DNA of 64,000 nucleotides, taken from Inmirania thermothiophila. Its GTDB lineage: Bacteria; Pseudomonadota; Gammaproteobacteria; DSM-100275. Where the stretch lies: assembly GCF_003751635.1 (NCBI RefSeq), contig NZ_RJVI01000002.1, positions 669,986 through 733,985 on the forward strand. Direction: 5' to 3'. Shown in pieces: positions 1-8,133 of the stretch (its first letter is position 1; each line of letters opens with the position of its first letter). The notes below the pieces were generated by a model, which did not search any database, was not told where the DNA came from, and saw only the letters and a list, made by a program, of their open reading frames with translations. The position numbers and the translations under genes were made by a program.

Positions 1-505
1 AGTCAGCCTGGCGATTTACGATGATCGCCTGGAGATCTGGAGCGACGGCACGTTGCCCGCCGGGCTTACACCTGATGATCTCAAGCGGGACCACCCGTCA
101 AAGCCGCGCAATCCGCTGATCGCCAAGGTGTTCTACCTGCGCGGTGTCATCGAGCGCTGGGGCCGAGGCACACAGAAGATCGTCGAGCTCTGCGTCAAGG
201 CGGGGCACCCGGAGCCCGAGTTCGGCGAACAGGCCGGCAGCGTTTGGGTGCGCTTTTTGCCCAGCGGCTACATCGCCCCGCACCGCGTAGCGCATGACCT
301 CACCGAACGACAGCGGGAGATCCTGCACGTCTTGTCCAAAAAACCGTCTATGCCCCTGCGTGAGATTCGTTCCAGGTTGGAGAATCCGCCGTCTGACCGG
401 AGGCTTCGCGAGGAGCTTTTGCATCTGAAGAAGCTGGGCTTGGTGTCGTCGTCGGGGCATGGCCGGGGATCTGCCTGGTCATTGGTGAGACAAGACAATG
501 GATAA
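1..505 (+). CDS. RecG-C-terminal/AlbA-type ATP-binding protein, 3' end only
   Basis: The gene enters from outside the window; reading starts at base 2 and 167 residues are visible. The stretch with NPLIAKVFYLRG, IERWGRGTQKI and GHPEPEF is the signature of the RecG-C-terminal-related ATPase domain (HATPase_c_4) found in Schlafen/AlbA_2-type proteins. A C-terminal winged-helix-like part follows (about residues 100-165, LTERQREIL ... LRELLHLKKLGLV). Such proteins are common in defence islands and are often annotated as transcriptional regulators or helicase-related; the biochemical role is generally unknown. It lies directly upstream of the BREX-like methyltransferase on the same strand. Another frame beyond the stop can encode a short NKAE-type tail, so the end may be frameshifted. 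Confidence 0.75.
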   Translation, partial: VSLAIYDDRLEIWSDGTLPAGLTPDDLKRDHPSKPRNPLIAKVFYLRGVIERWGRGTQKIVELCVKAGHPEPEFGEQAGSVWVRFLPSGYIAPHRVAHDLTERQREILHVLSKKPSMPLREIRSRLENPPSDRRLREELLHLKKLGLVSSSGHGRGSAWSLVRQDNG

Positions 506-550
506 GGCGGGGAATAAGGCGGAAATAAGGCGGCCTCATTTTGCCTTATT
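502..550. repeat. Triple AATAAGGCGG repeat with inverted copy
   Basis: ATAAGGCGG occurs at 502-510, 513-522 (with a preceding A) and 525-534, and an inverted partner TTGCCTTATT follows at 541-550. The third copy and the inverted copy form an 8-bp perfect dyad (525-532 with 543-550). The block lies between the stop of the upstream gene and the ribosome binding site of the methyltransferase. It could be an operator or attenuator, or simply a relic of NKAE-coding repeats at the 3' end of the upstream gene. Confidence 0.5.
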
Positions 551-575
551 CAGCCAATAAAGGAGTGAAGTTCGC

Positions 576-3500
576 ATGAATTGCCCAGACCTTTTTGAAC
601 ACCAGGAATTCAAAACCAGGAACCAGGGACCGGTCGAATGCCTTGGCCAGACATTCGACTCCGACGAGGCGCGGCGGGAGCACTTCCTTGGCCTCTTGCG
701 CGATATGCTTACGGAACTCCACGCCAAGCTCGGCGGTGTGCCCTTTACCACGGTGGAAGACGCGATTCAGCGTCTCAAGTCTCTTCAGCATTGGCCGGTT
801 GGAGACGAAAGGCGAATCAGGGAATTGGCGGAACGCATGGGTCAAGCGTCACGCGTCCAGCGTCTAGCGTCATCGGATACCGACGCGCGACGCACGACGC
901 GCGACCTTCTGACGCTTTACAAGGACGAGGTCGGCTTCCCGCACGGGGAGATCGAGGACATCCTGAACCTCTCCGATCCTCCGTATTACACGGCGTGTCC
1001 GAACCCCTTCATCGCGAACTTCATCAAGCACTACGGCAAGCCCTATGATCCGAACGTGCCTTACAGCAAGGAGCCATTCGCAGCGGACGTAAGAGAGGGG
1101 AAGAACGATCCCATCTACAACGCGCACTCCTACCACACCAAGGTGCCGCATAAGGCGATCATGCGGTACATCCTGCACTATACCGAGCCGGGCGACGTGG
1201 TCTTCGATGGTTTTGCCGGAACCGGGATGACCGGCGTTGCGGCGCAACTTTGTGGTGACCGCAAGACGGTGGAGTCGCTTGGCTACAAGGTGGATGAGCA
1301 AGGCGTCATCTACCAGCAGGAGGAAGAAACGGATGAGTTTGGCAGAAGGCGCCCGGTCTGGAAGCCCTTCTCAAGGCTCGGCGCCCGGCGTGCCGTCCAC
1401 AACGACCTGTCGCCTGCGGCCACCTTCATCGCCTACAACTACAACACGCCGGTGGATGTGCCGGCCTTCGAGCGCGAAGCCAAACGCATCCTGAAAGAGG
1501 TGGAAGAGGAATGCGGCTGGATGTATCGGACGCTGCACACAGCGTCCTCCAGGATTGAGCAGCGAGGACTGAGCGATGAGTGGGCCGGCAAGCTCAAGGC
1601 CTGCAAGACAGTCGAGGAGATCCGCGCCTTACTCAGCCCTCAGTCCTCAGTCCTCGGCACTGTGAATTACACCGTCTGGTCGGATGTGTTTGTTTGTCCC
1701 GAGTGTACGCGGGAGGTGGTCTTCTGGGAAGCGGCGGTGGACAAGGAAGCGGGCAAGGTGCACAGCGAGTTTCCCTGTCCCCACTGCGGCGCCACACTCA
1801 CCAAGCGCAACATGGACCGCGCCTGGGTGACCCGCTACGACAAGGCCATCGGCCAGGCCATCCGCCAGGCCAAGCAGGTGCCGGTGCTGATCAACTACAG
1901 CGTGGGCAAGAAGCGCTTTGAGAAGACGCCCGACGCCTTCGACCTGGCGCTCATCGAGAAACTCGAGGCGCTGGACATTCCCTACTGGTTCCCGACCGAC
2001 CGGATGCCGGAGGGATACAACACCGAGCAGCCGAAGGTGTCACACGGCCTCACCCACGTGCATCATTTTTATACGAAGCGGAATTTGTGGGGGATTGCTT
2101 CTTTTGTCCACAGAATGCATCGTATCTCAGAGGCTAAACTGCGGTTACGGCTGTTCTTCACAAAGACAGCGGCAGAGCGAATAACGTCTCGACTTGCGAG
2201 TATCGCTTTTAGCTACTTTTTCCATGGAGGCGGGGGTTTTATCAACGCTGGAACTAAGGGGACCTTGTATGTCTCCTCCACGGTTCCAGAGATTCCCGCC
2301 TACACGAGCCTTGAGTCGCGGCTGTTATCTATGAAGTGGGAGCTTCCCGGCAATGCAGTCGTAGCCATCAGCACACAATCGACTACAAGCGCTATATGTA
2401 ATGCAGAATCGGTTGACTATGTGTTCGTAGACCCACCATTTGGGGGAAATCTCATGTATTCCGAGCTGAGCTTCCTATGGGAGGCTTGGCTGAGGAGTTT
2501 CACCAACAACAGGCATGAGGCGATCGAGAACAAAGTCCAGGGCAAAGGCTTGCCGGAGTACCAGCGGCTGATGACCGAGTGCTTCAAGGAATACTACCGG
2601 GTGCTCAAGCCAGGCCGCTGGATGACCGTGGAGTTTCACAACTCCAAGAACAGCGTCTGGAACAGCATTCAGGAAGCACTGCAAACGGCAGGCTTCGTCA
2701 TCGCCGACGTGCGAACGCTAGATAAAAAGCAGGGATCATTCAAACAATACACTTCGGCAAGCGCAGTCAAGCAAGACCTTATAATCTCCGCCTACAAACC
2801 CAACGGTGGCCTTGAGGAACGGTTCAAGCTGACGGCCGGCACCGAGGAAGGTGTCTGGGACTTCGTCCGCACGCACCTGAAGCAGCTTCCGGTGTTCGTC
2901 TCCAAGGACGGCAAGGCGGAGGTCATCGCCGAGCGGCAGAACTACCTGCTCTTCGACCGCATGGTGGCCTTCCACGTCCAGCGGGGCGTGACGGTGCCTC
3001 TCTCCGCGGCGGAGTTCTACGCCGGTCTCGCCCAGCGCTTCCCGGAGCGCGACGGGATGTACTTCCTGCCCGAGCAGGTGGCGGAGTACGACAAGAAGCG
3101 CATGAAGGTGAAGGAGGTCCTGCAACTCCAGCTCTTCGCCACTGATGAGGCCTCCGCCATCCAATGGCTCAAGCAGCAGCTCACCAGGAAGCCGCAGACC
3201 TTCCAGGAGCTCCATCCGCAGTTCCTCAAGGAGATCGGCGGATGGCAGAAGCACGAGAAACCACTCGAGCTCTCCGAGCTGCTGGAACAGAACTTCCTCC
3301 GCTACGACGGCAAGGGCGAGGTGCCGAGCCAGATCCACAGCTACCTCTCCAGCAACTTCAAGGAGCTGCGCAACCTGCCCAAGGACGACGAGCGCCTCCG
3401 GGCCAAGGCCAAGGACCGCTGGTACGTCCCGGACCCCAACAAGGCCAGCGACCTGGAGAAGCTCCGCGAGCGGGCCCTGCTGCGCGAGTTCGAGGAGTAC

Positions 3501-3695
3501 CGCGAGTCCAGCTCGAGGCGCCTGAAGGTGTTCCGCCTCGAGGCCGTCCGCGCCGGCTTCAAGAAGGCATGGCAGGAGCGCGACTACGCCACCATTATCG
3601 CCGTGGCGCGCAAGATCCCCGAGAACGTCCTTCAGGAGGACCCCAAGCTCCTCATGTGGTACGACCAGGCGCTCACGAGGATGGGAGAGGAGTAA
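576..3695 (+). CDS. pglXI: BREX type 3-like DNA methyltransferase PglXI (DUF1156/COG1743)
   Basis: This predicted adenine-specific DNA methyltransferase has 1039 residues. The SAM-binding motif FAGTGMTG is near residue 213 and the catalytic-type motif VDPPFGGN is near residue 618. A separate LSDPPYYTACPNPF segment is near residue 134. A zinc-ribbon follows, CPEC near 374 paired with CPHC near 401, which defines COG1743 (adenine-specific methylase with Zn-ribbon). In BREX type 3 this family (PglXI) modifies host DNA to distinguish it from phage DNA. The start ATG is preceded by AAGGAG at 560-565. The frame contains two heptanucleotide tandem arrays (846-905 and 1632-1659). The downstream order with a SNF2 helicase, PglZ and a BrxA-like protein supports the BREX assignment; that it methylates this host is inference. 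Confidence 0.85.
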   Translation: MNCPDLFEHQEFKTRNQGPVECLGQTFDSDEARREHFLGLLRDMLTELHAKLGGVPFTTVEDAIQRLKSLQHWPVGDERRIRELAERMGQASRVQRLASSDTDARRTTRDLLTLYKDEVGFPHGEIEDILNLSDPPYYTACPNPFIANFIKHYGKPYDPNVPYSKEPFAADVREGKNDPIYNAHSYHTKVPHKAIMRYILHYTEPGDVVFDGFAGTGMTGVAAQLCGDRKTVESLGYKVDEQGVIYQQEEETDEFGRRRPVWKPFSRLGARRAVHNDLSPAATFIAYNYNTPVDVPAFEREAKRILKEVEEECGWMYRTLHTASSRIEQRGLSDEWAGKLKACKTVEEIRALLSPQSSVLGTVNYTVWSDVFVCPECTREVVFWEAAVDKEAGKVHSEFPCPHCGATLTKRNMDRAWVTRYDKAIGQAIRQAKQVPVLINYSVGKKRFEKTPDAFDLALIEKLEALDIPYWFPTDRMPEGYNTEQPKVSHGLTHVHHFYTKRNLWGIASFVHRMHRISEAKLRLRLFFTKTAAERITSRLASIAFSYFFHGGGGFINAGTKGTLYVSSTVPEIPAYTSLESRLLSMKWELPGNAVVAISTQSTTSAICNAESVDYVFVDPPFGGNLMYSELSFLWEAWLRSFTNNRHEAIENKVQGKGLPEYQRLMTECFKEYYRVLKPGRWMTVEFHNSKNSVWNSIQEALQTAGFVIADVRTLDKKQGSFKQYTSASAVKQDLIISAYKPNGGLEERFKLTAGTEEGVWDFVRTHLKQLPVFVSKDGKAEVIAERQNYLLFDRMVAFHVQRGVTVPLSAAEFYAGLAQRFPERDGMYFLPEQVAEYDKKRMKVKEVLQLQLFATDEASAIQWLKQQLTRKPQTFQELHPQFLKEIGGWQKHEKPLELSELLEQNFLRYDGKGEVPSQIHSYLSSNFKELRNLPKDDERLRAKAKDRWYVPDPNKASDLEKLRERALLREFEEYRESSSRRLKVFRLEAVRAGFKKAWQERDYATIIAVARKIPENVLQEDPKLLMWYDQALTRMGEE
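846..905. repeat. Inverted heptamer arrays inside pglXI
   Basis: GCGTC recurs every 7 nt at 846, 853, 860 and 867. After an 8-nt spacer its reverse complement GACGC recurs every 7 nt at 882, 889 and 896, followed by a partial unit. The two arrays are inverted relative to each other and could pair. They are translated in the open frame as part of the linker before the DPPYY segment. Confidence 0.9.
1632..1659. repeat. CTCAGTC heptamer array inside pglXI
   Basis: Four consecutive 7-nt units start at 1632, 1639, 1646 and 1653 (CTCAGCC, CTCAGTC, CTCAGTC, CTCGGCA). The 17-mer CTCAGTCCTCAGTCCTC at 1639-1655 is repeated exactly in brxHII at 5495-5511. The array is translated in frame. Confidence 0.9.
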
Positions 3696-3698
3696 ACC

Positions 3699-5198
3699 AT
3701 GTGTGCCGCGAATCGCCAAACAGTGGATCTAAGTAAATATGCGCGAAACATTCTTGCCGACGAAGATCGTCCTTTATTCGATGAAGCTGTCAAAGCGGGG
3801 AAGGCTGGCGCACTCCGAGCCGCCTACGTGATGATATGGCTGGCATGTGCGGAATCCTTGAAGCGACGCTTCCGTGAGGCGCAAAAACGCGACAGTGCTG
3901 CGGGCAGAATCGTTAGTGATATCGAAAAAAAAGAGCGTGAGCACAAGTCCGTAGATAAATTCGTTTTGGACAAAGCTCACGAGTACGGCTTCTTATCTGA
4001 TTCTGGTCACACAATCCTGAACCACGTCTACGAGATGCGCTGTCTTTACGGCCATCCTTACGAGGAAGCCCCATCGCAGGAGCAAGTGTCACATGCTGCG
4101 GCAGTTGTGGTTGAACACGTGTTGTCCAAGGCAGTCAAGCTACGGCATGGGTTTGGCAAACAGTTGCTTAAGAGTCTGCTGGAGAATCGAAGTTATTTGG
4201 ACGACCAGCAAACGGCAGTTACGGCATTCACCAAGGATATTATCCCAAGGCTGGACGAGAGCATTCATGGCTGGTTACTAGACAATTACTGGGAAGAACT
4301 GGAGAAGTTGGCAGATGATTCATCGATGGCCATCTTCTTCCGACGTGGAATATGGTTTTGCCGTGCGATGCTTATGGAGGTCGGAGTTGGTGTATTCTCA
4401 CATGATGAATGGCATGACAAGGTTAACCGATTTCCGAAGACGCTGATGCGTGTATGTAGTATTGCTGACCTCTTCAGAGAGATCGGCAAACGTGCGCAAG
4501 ATTCGTTGGTTGGCTCGATCCTAGCCGAGTCTGGCACACGTTCCAGTGTCCTTACGTATCTTGAGCGTCTCGACAATGATGGCGCGTTGTCAAAACGCCA
4601 GAAGCAGCGTTTCACCGAGCGCGTATCGCGCTTGTCTTCAAGCGAGCTACGGTCCGCGTCATTGAGCACGAAAACTTGTTTCCAGAACTTGATCAATGCG
4701 TTGCAATCATATACTTGGCCGAAGCAAAACCCAGCGATTGAACTGATTGTTTCGAACGGGCCCGGCCAGGCTGCGGCCCTCAACGAAGAGCAGCAGGTGG
4801 AGCTCGGCCGGAACATTCTCCAAGCTGCTGATGGCAGAGCTTTTTCAGCTTGTGCATTTCTTGAGAAGCTGTCGCAAGATGGGGCATCTTGGCCGTTAGA
4901 CGTTGTTCGGGGTATTGCACTCGAGACGTTCACCAATGAGAAAAACGAAATTCGCTTTAAGGATCGTCATTTGAATAGAGTCCTCTCTGCCCTTGCCCAT
5001 CTCAACAAGAAGCAACGTGAGCAGATTGTCGCTGAGATTGTAGCATCGGTAGACGTTGGCAGTCCCAAGAGTTGGGTGGGCAGGAAAGATTTCGACAGTG
5101 TTATCGAGTCTTTGAGGGCTTATAAGTGGACCGCGCCGTTGATATCGAGGCTCGAAGCGAAGGCGGCGTCTCTCCCCGGTGAAGATGAAGAGTGGTGA
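3699..5198 (+). CDS. Uncharacterised HEPN-like protein embedded in the BREX locus
   Basis: The protein has 499 residues and I do not recognise it as a named family. Residues about 30-165 are helical with an internal motif MRCLYGHPYEE, in which R114 and H119 form the R-x4-H signature of HEPN ribonuclease domains; the following helix (QVSHAAAVVVEHVLS) fits the usual C-terminal HEPN helix. The remaining ~330 residues look alpha-helical and repetitive, with no membrane segment or signal peptide. It starts 3 nt after the methyltransferase stop, so it is probably co-transcribed. Its base composition is AT-richer than both flanking BREX genes, suggesting later insertion between pglXI and brxHII. The proposed function (RNase-type abortive effector or accessory factor) is inference. 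Confidence 0.6.
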   Translation: MCAANRQTVDLSKYARNILADEDRPLFDEAVKAGKAGALRAAYVMIWLACAESLKRRFREAQKRDSAAGRIVSDIEKKEREHKSVDKFVLDKAHEYGFLSDSGHTILNHVYEMRCLYGHPYEEAPSQEQVSHAAAVVVEHVLSKAVKLRHGFGKQLLKSLLENRSYLDDQQTAVTAFTKDIIPRLDESIHGWLLDNYWEELEKLADDSSMAIFFRRGIWFCRAMLMEVGVGVFSHDEWHDKVNRFPKTLMRVCSIADLFREIGKRAQDSLVGSILAESGTRSSVLTYLERLDNDGALSKRQKQRFTERVSRLSSSELRSASLSTKTCFQNLINALQSYTWPKQNPAIELIVSNGPGQAAALNEEQQVELGRNILQAADGRAFSACAFLEKLSQDGASWPLDVVRGIALETFTNEKNEIRFKDRHLNRVLSALAHLNKKQREQIVAEIVASVDVGSPKSWVGRKDFDSVIESLRAYKWTAPLISRLEAKAASLPGEDEEW

Positions 5199-5301
5199 CT
5201 ATTGAGCGATGAAAGCGGATCAAATGCGGCAGGATTCGATAGGGAAGTCAACTAAGAAAGTGTCAAGAAACCGTGTACAAACCAGGTGGAACTGAAGAAG
5301 G

Positions 5302-8133
5302 ATGAGCCAAGCGACGCGTTCATCATCTTTCAATAAGCAGCCATTTGCCGAGGGCGATTGGGTACTCGTCCATCCACACCAAGTATTGGGCAGGATCATT
5401 GAGAAGTCTGTCCTGTGGGGCAATGCATTTTTCCGCGTCTGGCTTCCATCAACCGATTCGATCATCCGCGTCGATGCTTCAGCTCTTTCACCTACTCAGT
5501 CCTCAGTCCTCAGCACTCATCACTTGACCTATCTCGCCGCGGCGGCGCGGGTCGCCGATGCGCTGACCCAGGACGTCCTGCTTGCGCCCATCGAATCTTC
5601 CGTCATCCCGTTGCCACACCAGATTCGGGCTCTCTCCAGGGCCATTTCCAACGACCGCGTGCGCTATCTCCTGGCGGACGAGGTGGGCCTCGGCAAGACC
5701 ATCGAGGCAGGTCTCATCATGCGGGAACTCAAGCTCCGGGGCCTGGTGAGGCGGACGCTGGTGATCGCCCCGAAGGGCCTGGTGACCCAATGGGTGGCGG
5801 AGATGCGCACCCACTTCGGGGAGGAGTTCCGCCTCCTCATCCCGAGCGACTTCTCCGCCTACCGCCGCATCGCCCGGGAGGACAACCTCTGGCAGAGCCA
5901 TCCACAGGTGGTCTGCCCCATGGACTCTGTGAAACCCCTGGACGGCCGGCGCGGCTGGTCGAGGCAGCAGGTGGCCGAGTACAACCGGGAGCGTTTCGAG
6001 GACCTGATCTCCGCCGGCTGGGACCTGGTGATCGTGGACGAGGCCCATCGCTTGGGTGGAAGCACGGACCAGGTGGCCCGCTACAAGCTCGGCCAGGGGC
6101 TGGCCGAGGCCGCGCCCTACCTGCTCCTGCTCTCCGCCACACCGCACCAGGGTAAGACCGATGCCTTCCACCGGCTGATCTCCCTGGTCGACGCCCAGGC
6201 CTTCCCCGACGTGAGCAGCGTGACCAAGGAGCGGGTACAGCCCTACGTCATCCGCACGGAGAAGCGCCGCGCCATCGACGCGGAGGGCAAGCCGCTTTTC
6301 AAACCCCGGCGCACGGAGCTGGCACCGGTCTCCTGGGAGGATCGCCACCGGGATCAACGGCTGCTCTACGAGGCGGTCACCGAATACGTGCGCGAGGGCT
6401 ACAACCAGGCCATGCGCGAAAAGCGCAGCTACATCGGATTCCTCATGATCCTGATGCAGCGCCTGGTGGTCTCCAGCACCCGCGCCATCCGCACCACCCT
6501 GGAGCGGCGCCTCGAAGCGCTCGAGGCCCCACAGGAACAGCTCACACTCTTCCCGCAGCTCAGCGAGGAGGACTGGGCCGACCTGGACGGCCAGGAGCAG
6601 ATGGACACGCTGCTCAAGACCCGGCTCAAGGCCCTGAAGAATGAACGGGCCGAGGTGAAGCTGCTTCTGGAAGCGGCAAGACGCTGCGAAGCCCAAGGCC
6701 CGGACGCCAAGGCCGAAGCGCTCCTGGACTGGATCTACCGTCTCCAGGCTGAGGAAGGCGACCCGGATCTCAAGGTGCTGGTGTTCACCGAGTTCGTGCC
6801 GACCCAGGAGATGCTGTACGAGTTCCTGACCGAGCGTGGCTTCGAGGTGGTGTGTCTCAACGGCTCCATGGACATGGAGGAGCGCAAGCGGGTCCAGGAC
6901 GCATTCGCCAAGGATGCCCGCATCCTCATCTCGACGGACGCCGGTGGTGAGGGTCTCAACCTCCAGTTCTGTCATGTGGTCATCAACTACGACATCCCCT
7001 GGAACCCGATGCGCCTGGAACAACGCATCGGCCGGGTGGACCGCATCGGCCAGACCCATACGGTGCGCGCCATCAACTTCGTGTTCGAGGACTCGGTCGA
7101 ACACCGTGTCCGCGAGGTCCTGGAGGAGAAACTGGCGGTCATCTTCGAAGAGTTCGGCATCGACAAGACCGGTGACGTGCTCGACTCGGCCCAGGCGGGC
7201 CAGATCTTCGATGATCTGTATGTGGAGGCCATCCTCAACCCTGATGTGGTGGAGACGAAGGTCGACGAGGTCCTGAAAAACATCCAGGAGCAGGCCTGGG
7301 AGTCCCGACAGAGCGCCTCCGTGCTCGGCTCTACCGAGGACCTGGACCCTCGTGAGGCCCAGCGGCTGCTGTCCCACCCGCTCCCGCATTGGGTGGAGCG
7401 CATGACGGTAAGCTACCTGCAGGCTCACGGCGGTAAGGCTGAGAGGAAGAACGGCGCCTGGGATCTCACTTGGCCCAACGGCGAGCGACTGACCAATGTC
7501 GTCTTCACCAGCAAGGAGGCTGAAGAGAAGCCTCTGAGCCGCCACTTGACGCTGGAAGATCCCAAGGTGCGTGGGCTGGCCATGCGCCTACCTCCCTTTG
7601 CCCCTGGACAACCGGTCCCGGTCATCACGCTTACCAACCTTGCCCCAGAGATCATGGGTTTCTGGTCACTCTGGCGAATCTCGATCTCGACCGCCGACTG
7701 GAACCGCCGCCGGATCATGCCTTTGTTCCTGGCCGACGACGGTCGGGTGTTCGCGCCGACTGCCCGGCACATCTGGGATCAACTGGTGGTAACGAAGCCC
7801 ACGATCCTGCGGCATTTGGACGTCGAGACCTCTCATCAAGCCTTCGAGCGACTGCAGGAGGCGGCGGAACGACAGGGGAAGACGATCTACGACGAGCTGG
7901 TGCAGGCTCACCGGGAGCGTCTTGCTCGGGAGCGTGAGAAGGGCGAGTACGCCTTCGCTGCGCGACGCAGAGCCATCGAGCGCATCGGACTGCCCCAGGT
8001 CCGTAACCATCGCCTGAGTCTCTTGGAACAGGAGGAAGAACGCTTCAGGGAACAACTCGAGCGCAGGGCCCAGATCTTGCCGGAAATGGCGCCCCTGCTT
8101 CTCGTCCGCGTGGAGGGAGGCGCCCATGGGTAG
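5302..8133 (+). CDS. brxHII: SNF2-family helicase, BREX type 3-like BrxHII
   Basis: This SNF2/HepA-type superfamily 2 ATPase (COG0553) has 943 residues. Motif I DEVGLGKT lies near residues 126-133, motif II DEAH near 246, motif III SATPHQG near 277, and the C-terminal helicase motifs STDAGGEGLNL near 544 and QRIGRVDRIGQ near 574. The ~300-residue C-terminal extension is charged and helical. In BREX type 3 loci a COG0553 helicase (BrxHII) sits between the methyltransferase and PglZ, as here. The start ATG directly follows a GAAGAAGG stretch, which is close spacing. A heptamer array interrupts the N-terminal region at 5495-5520. The pglZ gene overlaps its last 8 bases. Confidence 0.85.
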   Translation: MSQATRSSSFNKQPFAEGDWVLVHPHQVLGRIIEKSVLWGNAFFRVWLPSTDSIIRVDASALSPTQSSVLSTHHLTYLAAAARVADALTQDVLLAPIESSVIPLPHQIRALSRAISNDRVRYLLADEVGLGKTIEAGLIMRELKLRGLVRRTLVIAPKGLVTQWVAEMRTHFGEEFRLLIPSDFSAYRRIAREDNLWQSHPQVVCPMDSVKPLDGRRGWSRQQVAEYNRERFEDLISAGWDLVIVDEAHRLGGSTDQVARYKLGQGLAEAAPYLLLLSATPHQGKTDAFHRLISLVDAQAFPDVSSVTKERVQPYVIRTEKRRAIDAEGKPLFKPRRTELAPVSWEDRHRDQRLLYEAVTEYVREGYNQAMREKRSYIGFLMILMQRLVVSSTRAIRTTLERRLEALEAPQEQLTLFPQLSEEDWADLDGQEQMDTLLKTRLKALKNERAEVKLLLEAARRCEAQGPDAKAEALLDWIYRLQAEEGDPDLKVLVFTEFVPTQEMLYEFLTERGFEVVCLNGSMDMEERKRVQDAFAKDARILISTDAGGEGLNLQFCHVVINYDIPWNPMRLEQRIGRVDRIGQTHTVRAINFVFEDSVEHRVREVLEEKLAVIFEEFGIDKTGDVLDSAQAGQIFDDLYVEAILNPDVVETKVDEVLKNIQEQAWESRQSASVLGSTEDLDPREAQRLLSHPLPHWVERMTVSYLQAHGGKAERKNGAWDLTWPNGERLTNVVFTSKEAEEKPLSRHLTLEDPKVRGLAMRLPPFAPGQPVPVITLTNLAPEIMGFWSLWRISISTADWNRRRIMPLFLADDGRVFAPTARHIWDQLVVTKPTILRHLDVETSHQAFERLQEAAERQGKTIYDELVQAHRERLAREREKGEYAFAARRRAIERIGLPQVRNHRLSLLEQEEERFREQLERRAQILPEMAPLLLVRVEGGAHG
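5495..5520. repeat. CTCAGTC heptamer array inside brxHII
   Basis: Units start at 5495, 5502, 5509 and 5516 (CTCAGTC, CTCAGTC, CTCAGCA, CTCAT). It shares a 17-nt identity with the array in pglXI. It is translated as a short Ser/Thr/Gln-rich stretch about 65 residues into the helicase. Confidence 0.9.

Noticed and set aside
973-1020. N-terminal DPPYY motif in pglXI as a second methyltransferase domain
   Set aside because: A single SAM motif is present and the DPPYYTACPNPF segment seems a family feature of COG1743 enzymes rather than a duplication.
5199-5301. Short frames between the HEPN-like gene and brxHII
   Set aside because: The longest are under 20 codons and lack ribosome binding sites.
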